64,000 bases of DNA from Paralvinella palmiformis. Lineage: Eukaryota > Annelida > Polychaeta > Terebellida > Alvinellidae. The stretch spans positions 194,501 to 258,500 of the forward strand of contig JAODUP010000018.1 of the NCBI GenBank assembly GCA_025642065.1. The letters run 5' to 3'. This document shows, piece by piece, positions 39,167 to 51,090 of the stretch. Position 1 is the stretch's first letter. Each line of letters starts with the position of its first letter. The notes beneath the pieces were generated by a model. It saw only the letters and a program-made list of their open reading frames with translations, searched no databases and had not been told where the DNA came from. The position numbers were made by a program, and so were the translations under genes.

Positions 39167-41052
39167 CCGAAGAACAGTGCAAGTGACATCTTTCGCATGC
39201 CGGTCTTCTCGTGAATTTATTTTAAATAGCTGGCATCGGCTGTGCGTGCACGGATCACTGCAAATAGCACAACAAGTTGAACGAACGGAAGGAAATAATT
39301 CTTCCGGAATATGTCAGCAGCCACAGCAGCTCGGCTAAGTAAATTTTACTAACTTAGATCCGCCCTGCTTCCTCCCCCCCCCCCCCATACCACCTCCGAC
39401 CCGCCCGAACCGCGTAGACTCCTCCGCGTGAACCGATCGTTTGCGTTTAGAACTCTGACTGTTAGGTTCCTCCCACAAAACAAACACTGACTCACGGAGG
39501 AATTTCTCCATTGTTTGGTCTATCGGTCGGTAACTTCTTCCTTGACGAGCATTGTCTTTATTTCGACTTAAGCCTTGACCAAATAGAGCGAAGTTCCCGG
39601 TGTTAGTTTTAGCGTTAATGCCGTACGCTGTCAATTTGACCATTACACTACGCGCTGCCGCATGCTCCAGTACTTTGCCGTAGATCGACATCATTCTCAT
39701 CGTATATAGATAGAGGCAGCCTCAAAAACTAAACTAAATCTTGATGAATTTTCCATTACTTTTTACATCTACCGGTGGTGACTCATCAACACATCAGAAA
39801 TTTAGCTATGCAAAAATGGACAAATCTTATCACCTCCCCCCCCCACACACACACACTCCAAACCACGGTTGTGTGTATTAAGATAACAGATTAGCTAGTT
39901 TGGACATTATTGATGTAGATTACGTGTGCCGGACGTACTGCTTTTGGAAGTCAGATGCAATGGCTTTTTCAAGTTGTCCTCAGTTAAAATGATTAATTAA
40001 AATTCACGTCAGCCGGCAGCGTTCGTACACCGCCGACCAGAGGAATCAGTCTGTTAGGGACCGCATCAGTCTTATTTACCCGACAAATACCACGACTCGA
40101 TCGGAATATGACATGGCCTTTCTGAAAGGCATGAACAAGTGATTACAGACGGATTAGCCTTACTTCCCATGTAAATAAATCATGTATGCGACATGTTGAT
40201 GGAAGATGTATTCATTGCTGGAAAGCCGAGTGACATTTTCCCGCAGTTTTCTCACGTGGATCGTTTTCGTTTTGGTCGAGTTTCAGCGATTTCAGAATGG
40301 CCGTTTGAAACTGCGTGGAGTTGAATTATATTTTTGATAATTAGTTAGCACAACGCCGATAGATTCACGTAGTAACTACAGCCAAATTTCTGCAGCAGGT
40401 CTTGGCCTGTTTGCAGATATTAACATGACAATGCGGTGCAAGCATGAAAATAATTATTGGTCTTTGTGGCACTGACGTCAAGCATACAGGTGACAATTGT
40501 CTGTATGAGTGATGAATGAAGCCGTCGTCTTTGTTTCATATTCTCTCTTTTTTCACGTTGAGGTGCAAAACTGATCAGAGCCGCGACGAACGACCACTGA
40601 AGGCAACTCCTCGGCGCTGTCTGCCTCCCTTTATGCATGAGCTGTTGCGACAGATGAACACTTTATTAGCTGAATATCCGCGGTGCGCTTTTGGCCAGTC
40701 AGTGTCCTTAGTCGACTTGATTCCATTCCAGGCACAATTGGTGCACAGCATCCGTATTGCCATTTCCAATTAACATCCTTGCCCTCGTCGTCATCTTTTG
40801 TGCACAACGATGATCTGTCATCAGGTTACCACCACCACACTGCAGCCATTCACCGGTGGATGATATTATTAATGCGAATTCGACATCCATCACCTACGAC
40901 CTGAGCCATTTTGGTGTGCTTCGTATTCACTTCGATAATGTTACTGTCAGCAGATCTGATCATCTTCATTAGATCTGCTCAGGCTGCCATGCATGCCATC
41001 ATATTGTGTCTCTCCATTAGCAACAACAAATAAATAAAATCCATTATTTCCA

Positions 41053-41056
<4 letters not shown>

Positions 41057-41089
<33 letters not shown>

Positions 41090-41104
41090 GTGTGTGTGTG
41101 TGTC
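41057..41104. repeat. (CT)n(GT)n microsatellite
   Basis: CT 30 nt, GT 16 nt. Confidence 0.96.
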
Positions 41105-41655
41105 TGTGTGACCGCCTTAACACGATATAGCTGGGTGGTCTGTGGTGATATGTGGCAGAGACTATAAGTGCAGACGAAGCTGGGCTTATTGTAAATGGCA
41201 GAATAATGTACGTGTCAGGAGAGTTCGATTTTTTCCCTCATTTTGGTTGATAATTAACGCCAAATGTTTCAGACTGTGAACGCTATAGCTGTGCAAGTTC
41301 TATTTAATGAACTAACCGCTAACTTGGCCTTGCGTCTTAATTCCAAATAAGCCGACATCACGCCGACGCAAAGGAATTCCTACCTTATATTGGTTAGATC
41401 TGGACGCCACTTAAAGCTGTTCTATTCTCTGGCGTGGAAACAATTAGAACGCCTGGGTTTGATATAATGCACCAATTCGAATTCTAGTAATTTTTTCTAA
41501 TTTAGTCAGTCCGTCCAGGTGTGTCTTTCTCGAGCCTTAAAATGTCTCGCGCTGGTTCAATGATAAATAGTTCGGGGAATTAGCGAAGCCTCAGTCAATT
41601 AATGCAGTAATTGGTGGAGCTTAGCCACGCGATGCGTTGTCCCGAAACAAAAGAA

Positions 41656-41847
41656 TGGCGACAGCAAATGATGAATTTCATTTTCTGGATGACTTCATTG
41701 AGTATTTCGCTCGAGTATCGCATTATCGATCAATACTCATTGTTGACCGATCGGAGATGTTTCCTTCCGACACAGATCGCTGGTTTCACAGTTCTCTTTG
41801 TTTTCGAGAGTTGACCGACTACAGTAAAACAGTGCTGCTGTTTTGAT
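41656..41847 (+). other. Small open frame with protein-like composition, unconfirmed
   Basis: From ATG at 41656 the frame reads MATANDEFHFLDDFIEYFAR and continues to a TGA near 41846. It is acidic and hydrophobic with varied codons, unlike the repeat-driven frames elsewhere. No domain is recognised and there is no clear promoter or splice context. It could be chance. Confidence 0.15.
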
Positions 41848-42062
41848 TAAGTTAATTAAATTTACATTAAAGCAGCACTTAATTGCACTGGTATAAGTTA
41901 GCTGTTTCAACTTGACCTTGACACATTTATATATATATATATAAAGTTCATTCAGTTATGCGTAACATTTACTCATGCGTGGTTGACCATATCGTATAAC
42001 CTGTCTGTGGATGCTAAGGCGCCCCAACGTGTGCATGTATGTATGCACGCATACACAAGGCA

Positions 42063-42231
42063 TCTCGATGGACTAACTTATAGCGTGCTTGGAAATAGAC
42101 TTCTAGTAGCCGGGTCCACACCCCGGCCTGGCTTAATATCTGAAGGTTATGTCATCTTCCGCTTTGCGTCATTATCCGTGGTGGTCGCTAGGCTCATTTA
42201 GCGTGGCCGTTTGCACGAAAGTGGCCACACA
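42063..42231 (+). mobile_element. SINE family I, decayed copy
   Basis: The head and B box are eroded (GGTCCACACC), but the body is recognisable: ATATCTGAAGGTTATGTCAT, then GTGGTCGCTAGGCTCATTTA and a GTTTGCACGAAAGTGGCC-like end. This is the oldest-looking copy in the window. Confidence 0.6.
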
Positions 42232-42562
42232 CCAGCAACATATTACAGTTTACATTTCATGTACACACACACACACACGCATACACACACACAACATTCA
42301 TGACAACTCGGTGTACTCCATTAACACTACATCATGTCTACTTTTGTATCTTTTATTGGTATTTTTTAATGAGCAAGGATATTTTTGGAAAGTAAGTTCT
42401 ACTAAATGTCACAGTGTATCCCCCTAACACACACGCACACACATTGTTATGATATATAATAATTCGTTCGAAGTAATCACTGGCCAGTGTGTACCAGTCA
42501 GATAACAGAAATATGGATCATTTCAATCAGTTGGTGTCAGTGTTTGTATGATGTAAATCGTG

Positions 42563-42566
<4 letters not shown>

Positions 42567-42630
<64 letters not shown>

Positions 42631-42735
42631 AGTTCAATATTTATACAGTAATTGTATGTACCTATGGATACAAATATACATAGGTGTATGTGTGTGTGCG
42701 TGAATACAAATATCTGTGTCTGTGTGTGTGTTGTT

Positions 42736-42791
<56 letters not shown>

Positions 42792-42813
42792 AAAACAAAT
42801 ATATTGTGTGTGT

Positions 42814-42864
<51 letters not shown>

Positions 42865-42866
42865 AA
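42567..42866. repeat. Compound (AT)n/(GT)n cluster
   Basis: Three (AT)n blocks each pass into (GT)n, and two of the (GT)n runs are followed by GAAAACAAA, so a unit of about 75-80 bp has been copied. The Cys/Val/Tyr-Ile frames here are artefacts. Confidence 0.95.
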
Positions 42867-43155
42867 AACAAAGAAAACATTGTTGATATCGCGGGGGTGG
42901 ATTGTTCAAGTCCTTGTTTAATCACTAATGACTAATTATCAATATCTGTTTGTTGATCATCATCTTCTCAGCGTACTCAAACAATAAAGAATCCTAATTA
43001 TTGTACATTGTGACCATGTAGATCCCTTATTTACCTCTATCATCCAGAATATAGCTCTCTTTAATGACAGGTATAAGGCGATATGAGAACATCTAGGATG
43101 TTATTAAAGGAGGTAAGCTTTAGGTGATTTAACAGAGTCCAAGACTATGGATCAC

Positions 43156-43160
<5 letters not shown>

Positions 43161-43189
<29 letters not shown>
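43161..43189. repeat. (AT)n microsatellite
   Basis: Perfect AT run. Confidence 0.95.
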
Positions 43190-43192
<3 letters not shown>

Positions 43193-44389
43193 TTCATCTA
43201 ACATCCAGCTGCTATTTATATAAACTTAATCAACTTTTGTGCTAAGGTGATTCACACTAACTCTAAGTGGATTAAAACATGTTCTGGCTCATATAGCACA
43301 AAACATTTCACCATACATTATTCGCGGAGACTAATTTATCATTAATGTGAATCAGCAAGTCAGTATATCAGTATATATATATTGTATCTAGGCCTTTCCT
43401 TGATCATTATTTATATCAAAGTACTCCAGTGTTGTCTACGTCTATGCAGCACTTATTGTATTGTTTTCTACCCAATCAGATTATATCCTAAGCTATAACA
43501 ATTAGAGCAATACAACTCTACAAGAATAAATGGCAATTAATCTCGATTAAAATAACTAACTAGTCTTTGGTTTTGCTTCTTCTTTTTAGTGACTACACTA
43601 TGTCTAATTGTGATCTGATATATTGTAGAAAGATGACAGAAACTGTAATAACTCACATGACAAATGTCCTTCTTTGAATAAATCACACCACGATACTAAA
43701 GGAGGAATTTGGCATATTTTGATTTAGTGTTAGACTAAGTGCAGGTCTACGCATGACTATTGGGGGGGGGGGGGTGATGTGTTTTTGGTGATTTAAAGCA
43801 GAGAATGAAGAAATAAATGATTCATCATAAGATAAAAATTCGCCATTAAGACAAAAATACATTTTGTGTTTTGTTTAATCAGCTGTCAGCCCTTAATTTG
43901 TATATTTCGTCAACAGAGCTATAGTTTCGACCTTAACCAAATATGTCAATTTTCATGTGTTTGTGTCTCACGCCATGGGCATATTATACCAGCTTAGAAT
44001 GAATCGCCGCTACTTGGCAGAACAAGGGAATTTAGTGTTTAATCAGCAACAAATAAAGTTATAATAAAGTTGCTGTTACTGCACCAAGATCATCTCTAGA
44101 CTATACTTTGAGATATCTAAAACAATGTTCTCGCTTATAATGTTTTGTTTGAATTCGAAACAAAAGAAGGGACATATGGAAGCGGTGAATCTTGAGTCTG
44201 TTTATATTGATTTGTGCTCCTAGACCCACTATTATAAATACATAACTCTAAACGACAGTAACTCTGGGAGTTGGCATTCACTCGTTTCCACCGAGGGAGA
44301 CGCAATAATGGAATACGAATTTCTTTTGTGTTCCCGTTTAATAATTATCAGTGATCATATCAAGTTTATCACAGCCTATATCTAGGTCA

Positions 44390-45780
44390 TTAACCTACCA
44401 CGACGCTTTTTTCGGTTGGTTTGTTTACGTCTCACAACTATGACAGTTATCGATCAGTGGGATACGTGTAATAGGTTGCTGGTAAATAACTCTTAACTTG
44501 TAGCACGTGCTGCTGTATGTGTGTGTATCGCAGAATGGTGTACATACCATTTTTGGCCTGAAGCATAGATTTTAAAAATATATTTGGTTTTATAGCTGAC
44601 GACGCAGTGTCATCAAAGGATTTCCACGAGCCGTGTAATTCCATCATCGGGTTTCTGCTTTCGTTGGTAATCCCGGGTCTGTCCTGTCGGCGTGTTTTTC
44701 TAAACAATCATGGTTGTTTGTTTTGGTGATAATCGCCTGACAACAGCTTGGCCGCGGCCGAATACGGACAGAGAGAGAGAGAGAGAGCGAGCGAGCGCGC
44801 AGGTCAATCCGTTTGAACGGTTCGTAGCCGATCTAAATATTTATATTGATCAATCAGCCTTCGGGTGAAAGTCTTAAAGGGGACAGCGCGAAGCGTATAT
44901 GATAATTAATTGGTTAATTTGTCCATTTAGAGTAAACACACTGTCTAACCTTGCCTGATAATTTCAGCGGTTTGTGTTCCTTTGTCCATTTAGAGTAAAC
45001 ACACTGTCCCACATTGGGTGATAATTTCAGCGGTTTGTGTTCTTTTCGTTGGTCCGTGCTCGTTTCGGATGGAAATAGCTATCGAGTGACTTTTCTTTCT
45101 GAAGATGACTTTTGTCGACTTGAGTGATGTTTATTTTAAAACCGGGTATTTAACTGCGAAATTAATCGGAGGCAATGAATTGAAATTCCTCCGTCGTAGC
45201 ACAACATATCTATATACTTGATCCTTGAAGTTTGGAAATAATGTAGGACACACAAATACATACACACCACACACACACACACACACACACGCATACTCTC
45301 ATAGACTTATCTGCTATAGATGACTATAGAATTACACAAAGGCAAGCCACCCCCCTTCCCTAAAGGTTTCGACTATTCACGTCATTCTCAATGGTACTAT
45401 TCGGCGTTGTAACTGTGAAACAGATATACCGCGACGGAGTGTACTGCTGATAACGGCGAGGAAGTATCAAGTATACATCACAGCTTAGAGCAAGTTGGTA
45501 CTGAGAACGAAACAGAACAAAGCAAACATGCAAACCGCTACTCTATGATAGGGACAGCAGCACGGTCAGGAAGAAAAAAAAAGCGGGTCATGTTTTTTCG
45601 GGTGTGAAGTCAATTCGGAATTTACTTGAAGCTGGGGTTTTTTAAACGCGAATCTCCACGAGGCGACTCGCTGCGAAAGTTTCCTCTGGGATTTTTCAAC
45701 GGTGGAGCTCATTTATGTGAAATGACGTGAGAAACGAATTGAGGCGAGCCACGAGAAAACGGCGCCGTTCACTTGGATGG
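44390..45780. promoter_or_regulatory. CpG-rich patch with AT-core sites and a 63-bp duplication
   Basis: It holds GCGAGCGAGCGCGC after a GA run, GATAATTAATTGGTTAATTT (homeobox-like AT cores, 44901-44920) directly before the tandem duplication, and further CpG at 45420-45780. No exon is recognised. Confidence 0.25.
44918..45043. repeat. 63-bp tandem duplication, two units
   Basis: Units 44918-44980 and 44981-45043 both contain GTCCATTTAGAGTAAACACA and ATAATTTCAGCGGTTTGTGT. They differ mainly in the middle (CTAACCTTGCC versus CCACATTGGG). It lies in a CpG-rich, homeobox-site-like patch. Confidence 0.9.
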
Positions 45781-46187
45781 AAATTGTCAGCTCCTTGCTT
45801 TAGGTTATGTTTAATTGGGTTGTTTAATGTCGCATAATTTATCATCATCATCATCATCATCTTCTTCTTCATCACCATGATCACATCAGGTATAGGAGCT
45901 TCAGTGTGTCATTACTGTTTACATTCCTCCCAGAGGAAATCAACCATCTGACAATTGTATTTTCTTTAGCATATTTCCCATTAAATGAGTGGTTATAAAA
46001 TGTCACCTCTGTCAGACAACAGGCCAGTATCTAACACCAACAACGCAAGAGTCACATCACTGATAGGAACACTCTAGCATAACAAACTGGCCTAGTTTTT
46101 GGTAACACTCGTGTAGCACTATCACACACTTTAGGTGTTTTAGAGAGAGAGCCAGTGTGTGTGTGTGTGTGCTCTTCTCCCTTTTCG

Positions 46188-46227
<40 letters not shown>

Positions 46228-46287
46228 TGTGTGTGTGTGTGTGTTTTGTATTTTAAAATATTTTATATATATATATATATATATAAA
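46188..46287. repeat. Compound (CT)n(AT)n(GT)n(AT)n
   Basis: Four dinucleotide tracts in 100 nt. The open frames here (Cys/Val and Tyr/Ile runs) come from them. Confidence 0.95.
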
Positions 46288-46289
46288 GA

Positions 46290-48414
46290 GAAGGGGGAAT
46301 ATGAGAGAGGAGCCTGGTCTTGCGTGTGTGGGATCACAGCATGTTCTAAGTGTGATGCCAATAAATTGGCCTTATTTTTATGACTATGAATTATTTCTAC
46401 CGCGTTTCGTTAATTATCTGTCAACAAACCTCAGCATTCTCATTATGTTATGACTTATTATATCATACAATACATATGTTATACACACTTGTTATAAGTG
46501 ACAACAAACCTTAAACAGTAACTCCGCGAAAAATATGTTTTCGATCCAACCCATGATATTGGCGTGTATTCGGTGGATTAACCACGTTGGTGATAACATA
46601 ATATCGTAGTTCTTCAACCCGATATTTAGTTATATAATTATCATATCTCAGTGTAACTCATAACTGACGAGGGAGTTAATTTTGACATTGGGAAAGTTCC
46701 TAAAATAGTACACCCCTCCAGGTTTGTGGTATATAGTTGTCCCATTGTACCGTCCAATATGTCGTAAGGGTTCATTTCTCTCACAAATATTTGAAATATG
46801 GGTCAATAAAACGAGTAAACTTTATCTTTAATCTAGAATACCGGTGAGCGCAAACGTACATCCATCAGCCGGACGCATTATATTTAACAACATCCTAACA
46901 TATAAGACGCACAGTGTATCAAAGATACGAACAATATATGAGAATAAATCATGTTAGTAATGAGCTCGTAAATCTTTCCACAACAAGGATGATCAGATTG
47001 GAATAAACTTTAGCTTCCTGTAGTCATTTGCTATTTATAGAATCATTCTCCGGAAATATGTGTAAAATGGTTCAATCTGGGATTATTGTAAGCATTATTG
47101 ATTGATTGATTTATTGATTAAATTTGGAATCTGCAACTTTATTAAATCATGAAGATTATGATGGATCAGATAGTTTCATTCGGCCTTTTGACAAACGTCT
47201 TTTTTCTGGTGGATATGCCATTTTGGCCAGGACAATGTCCGGCTGGAAGTTGAACAGTCTCCATTAGACTGTTGTTGTCAAAATCTCTCTCTCTGCAGAA
47301 TAGTGGATAATCTCATATTAACTTGGGAGATCACTCGGTGGTATGGTCTATGCAATAATAATAATAATAATAATAATACAACTATGCTCCCTTTGTTACA
47401 AATCATAATTCTCAGTATTTTTGGTGTGATGAATATATATCACAACAGTTTAATGATATTAAATGCATTATTAATGAGGGGGGGGGGGAGTATGCAAGTT
47501 TGACTGTTATGACTGTCGGCTGAATGGTCCTTCGTATTTCGGGTTAACATCGAATGAATACTAAATGTACATGCAGTGCTAAAATATTCCTATACATTAT
47601 TCACTACTAATAACAGTGTATGGAAACATTGTTAATCTCGCAACAACAGTCCAATGTGCTATGGTCAACAAACAACGGGAAGGAATTTACCGCCACCCAA
47701 GAGTTTTTCCTCATTCCCAAATTGTTCAGCTATTTTTGCGCAATACGTGTCACAGAATTCGATTCATATCCTTGAAACACTATGATTTTAGTATTTGCTG
47801 AGAATAACCCAAGTTCAAGGAATTCTGCTGTCAGTTAGTAAAAAAAGGGTACTATATTTTAGTGGATAATATGAAAATAATCCCGTGCTCTGTCTCTAGT
47901 TAATATAAAGTAAACACGTGCTACACTCAGTTGAAGCGTCCAGAATATAAAGCTAGGGTATGTTCTGCCATTTCCAAGAATTCACCAGCATTATATTTCA
48001 ATAGCCGAACTCTGATTGGTCCACAGGCTAAATAATGCGCCCTGATAAAACATGTTTAAAATTTTTTCCCAGAAACTTGTTTTTCTCTCTCTCGAAAACC
48101 AGTTGTTTAAATATCCCTCATTCAGAGTTCCCTTTCCGACGTATTGCTTCCTCTGAAAATGTAATTTATTGGATGGAAACGTCTGTCAGAAAGAAAGAAA
48201 AAACAACATCTAGGTCATTAGCAAGATATCAAAATATAATAAAACCAACAATAGCTACTGAATTGAATTGAATTGCTTTAGTAACGTAATTTGATTTGAT
48301 TTAATGAACAACTTTTAGTATATTTATCACAGACAATAGTCTCTCATTCTATGCAAAGATTAACACCTAGATATGTAATCTTTAAGTTAGTACTGTAAAC
48401 CTTTGTATCGAATC
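46290..48414. other. AT-rich DNA, nothing recognised
   Basis: An ATA trinucleotide run (47355-47378) and a short G homopolymer are the only structured sequence seen. Confidence 0.55.
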
Positions 48415-48515
48415 GTGTTACTTGTTTTGGGGATGTTCTTTGGATCACATTTCAGTGTGTTACCCGTGTTACCTGTCTTGGGGATGTTTCATTGATCGAT
48501 AAAAAGTCTTCATCC
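48415..48515. repeat. 51-bp imperfect tandem duplication
   Basis: GTGTTACTTGTTTTGGGGAT and GTGTTACCTGTCTTGGGGAT start 51 bp apart, each followed by GTT and a diverged GATC-containing segment. The second unit leads into the family II SINE end. Confidence 0.75.
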
Positions 48516-48627
48516 TGATAATAAGGTCTCCCTGGGGGAGTAACCCTCTTGCCATATGTACTACGTGTGACTAGCGCCAAAGCTAAACAAAACACTCACT
48601 CACTCACATACTCACTCACTCACTCAC
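48472..48627 (+). mobile_element. SINE family II 3' part with (ACTC)n tail
   Basis: GGGGGAGTAACCCTCTTGCC, ATATGTACTACGTGTGACTA and GCTAAACAAAACACTCACTC match the 3' end of the minus-strand element at 56076, followed by an (ACTC)n tail. The tRNA-like head is not visible. Confidence 0.6.
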
Positions 48628-48850
48628 TGTGTCTATGTGCTTAAGTTATAAAAAACCTCCAGGTTAAGCATCTTTTTTAGAACACCCATGAGAGGAGTTA
48701 TCGTTGTCATTATTAGAAGTCATAAAGACGTCGCAGTTTCAAGTAAAGTGATGAATACTCTCAATTGTGTAGTGTCTATAAATATGCATTTGAATAGGTA
48801 GTGCTAGAATGCCATACAGGCATTGATGCGCATACATGCACAAACAGACG

Positions 48851-48855
<5 letters not shown>

Positions 48856-48889
<34 letters not shown>
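48856..48889. repeat. (AT)n microsatellite
   Basis: Perfect AT run after a short CA. Confidence 0.95.
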
Positions 48890-48892
<3 letters not shown>

Positions 48893-49801
48893 AGTGATAC
48901 TTTAGATGATGAACCATTTATATATTTCCATTATGATTTCTAATTCTCGTGCCGGTGCCTTCTCGCCCAATGTTAAAACACACAAGTGTGCAGGCTTCTC
49001 GTTGCTTTATTGCATACGCAATAATTAAAATAACTCCCATTTCCGTAGATTGCAAATTCCGTGATCCCGTATAGCCGGGTCCAGGTCTGGCAAGTTCGGT
49101 ATTCCATTGTGTATCCGCCGTGCGCCGAGCAAAGCACTTTGTGATTAATGGTGTTTCAAAAACATAATCATTTATTTGTTGGAGTCTGCCGGCTCGGTAT
49201 GTTGGCGGTGTGTTGTTTTGACTGGATACACAGGATTGTTTGTTGTTCCTGATTGATATTGGATACAGATCTCGTTGCCATGGTGACAGGGATACTGGCT
49301 TAGAACGCCGCCCTCCATCTGCCACGGGAGGGCGTGGGGATATTTTTCCATTTCATCCGTCCCGCAATACAGCCATTCGTTCGGGACAGACGCCGTCCCG
49401 GCTGTGTTAATATGTACAAAGCTGGGATGGGTTGGCGATTATGTAGAAACAATAAGTGAATTGGGTCTGGCGTATGTATATGGCCCGTACTCCCGGGAAT
49501 CGCTGGCCCCGGGGTTGCGAAGTCCCACCCAGTTCGTGGATCCGAACACCAGCGCTCACCACAACAGCTTCGGATGGTTGTTCCACTTCCGGTTTCAGAA
49601 CGGCAGTCATTAACCCGTCGTCGAGTGGTAGATCTTAATAAGTGACCTTCAGGTGGAGCGAGCCCTTTGAATGAGTGTCAACCGTTGTCGATGACCATCA
49701 ATCAACTTGTCAGAATTGGCTGGGAAAATAACGACCACTAGGTGGTATGAATAACGGTCTGGTGCATGAAAACACATCTCTTTTTTCATCCAGTATTTGA
49801 G

Positions 49802-49988
49802 GGCGCCTCCGTGGTCTAGCGGTAGCTTGCTGGACTACAGATCACTACCACCCGTGTTCGAATCCCGGCGTGGGCATATCTGAAGGTTGTTTCGTCTTTC
49901 ACTTCGTCTCATTACCTTTGGAAGTCGCTCGGCCCATTTAGCCTACATTGTGCACAAAAGTGGCCGTAAAACATCAATCATCATCATC
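49802..49988 (+). mobile_element. SINE family I, full-length copy
   Basis: The tRNA-like head has a perfect A box TGGTCTAGCGG (49812-49822) and B box GTTCGAATC (49856-49864). The first and last seven bases of the head (GCCTCCG / CGTGGGC) pair at six of seven positions. The tRNA-unrelated body runs ATCTGAAGGTTGTTTCGTCT through TTTGGAAGTCGCTCGGCCCA to GTGCACAAAAGTGGCCGTAA, followed by an (ATC)n-like tail. RNA polymerase III transcription and LINE-driven mobility are known for such elements. This copy serves as the reference for the others here. Confidence 0.88.
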
Positions 49989-50145
49989 TTATTTAACTCA
50001 GCAATTCCTGTAGTCGATTTTATAATGCGTTCATTGTTTTAAATGCAATTTATTTTAAGATTGTTATTAAAGAAATACTATTATTGTAATTATTATTATT
50101 ATTGTTGGTGATGGTGGTCTTCATCGTTATCGTAGTAGTGGTGTA

Positions 50146-50220
50146 AGTAGTAGTAGTAGTAGTAGTAGTAGAAGTAGCAGCAGCAGCGTAAGCAACAGCA
50201 GCAACAACGGCAGCAGTAGT
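50146..50220. repeat. AGT/AGC trinucleotide tract
   Basis: AGT units grading into AGC and AAC units. Confidence 0.88.
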
Positions 50221-51052
50221 TGGTAGTTTGGTTTAATCCAGTTGCGTGTTATGTTAAGTTCCTGGAAAGTAATCATTTGCATAAAGTCAGATATTTCAAA
50301 ATCAGTTTCGCCGAATCATAGAATTTCCTATTCTTGCTACATCTGCGCGGTGTTTCATCCTTCAGTAAAAGGCGTTGGCATGTCGATCACGTATCCCCAA
50401 GGAGTTTGCTCACTAAGCCACATGTCCCAGGTGTGGGTCGCTCTTTTTATATGGACTGATGCCATAGTATGCAGAAAGAACTGCCTGTGGTGATTTATTC
50501 GTTTTTGATACAAACAGATATAAACAGTAATTGTTTTGATATTTATTAGCATTATCATCATCATCATCATCATCATTATTATTATAATGATTGAAATATA
50601 ACTAAAAGGGTGTGGCTCATTTGGTTTGATTAGCAACGCCATCCAATTCTGGGTATCACCGGCCGATGTTGTGTTACCCCGCACGGGAGAGATGTCTGAA
50701 GCGTCACGGGCGCCGGTTACCTTGTTGCCATGCCAACCAGCAAACACCCCCCGTTTCCCGGCTGCGGAGCACGCGGCCAGAACACATCAAAACGGCGCGT
50801 GGGACAACAGTTGCGTTTCGGAGGCGGCCCCGGTTGTTTTCCGCGGTGTTCAGCTGTTCGTGATACCGTCATTGATGAATTATGCTGATAGAACTGTACC
50901 GAACGCCGAGTTATTCGTATGCACTTTACTGTTTAATTGATGTGTGGATTACTGGCTCCGAGATAATAGGACTATATAGACGGTTAACGTCTCAACAATG
51001 GCTTGTTATTGCGGAACATATTGCCGAGAAACAATGTTATTATACTGATGTA

Positions 51053-51090
51053 GATGACGATGACGATGATGATGATGATGATGGTGGTGG
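51053..51090. repeat. (GAT)n trinucleotide tract
   Basis: GAT/GAC units giving a poly-Asp frame that is not a gene. Confidence 0.9.

Noticed and set aside
43880..43902. miR-1989-like TCAGCTGTCA
   Set aside because: It diverges after ten bases and no hairpin forms.
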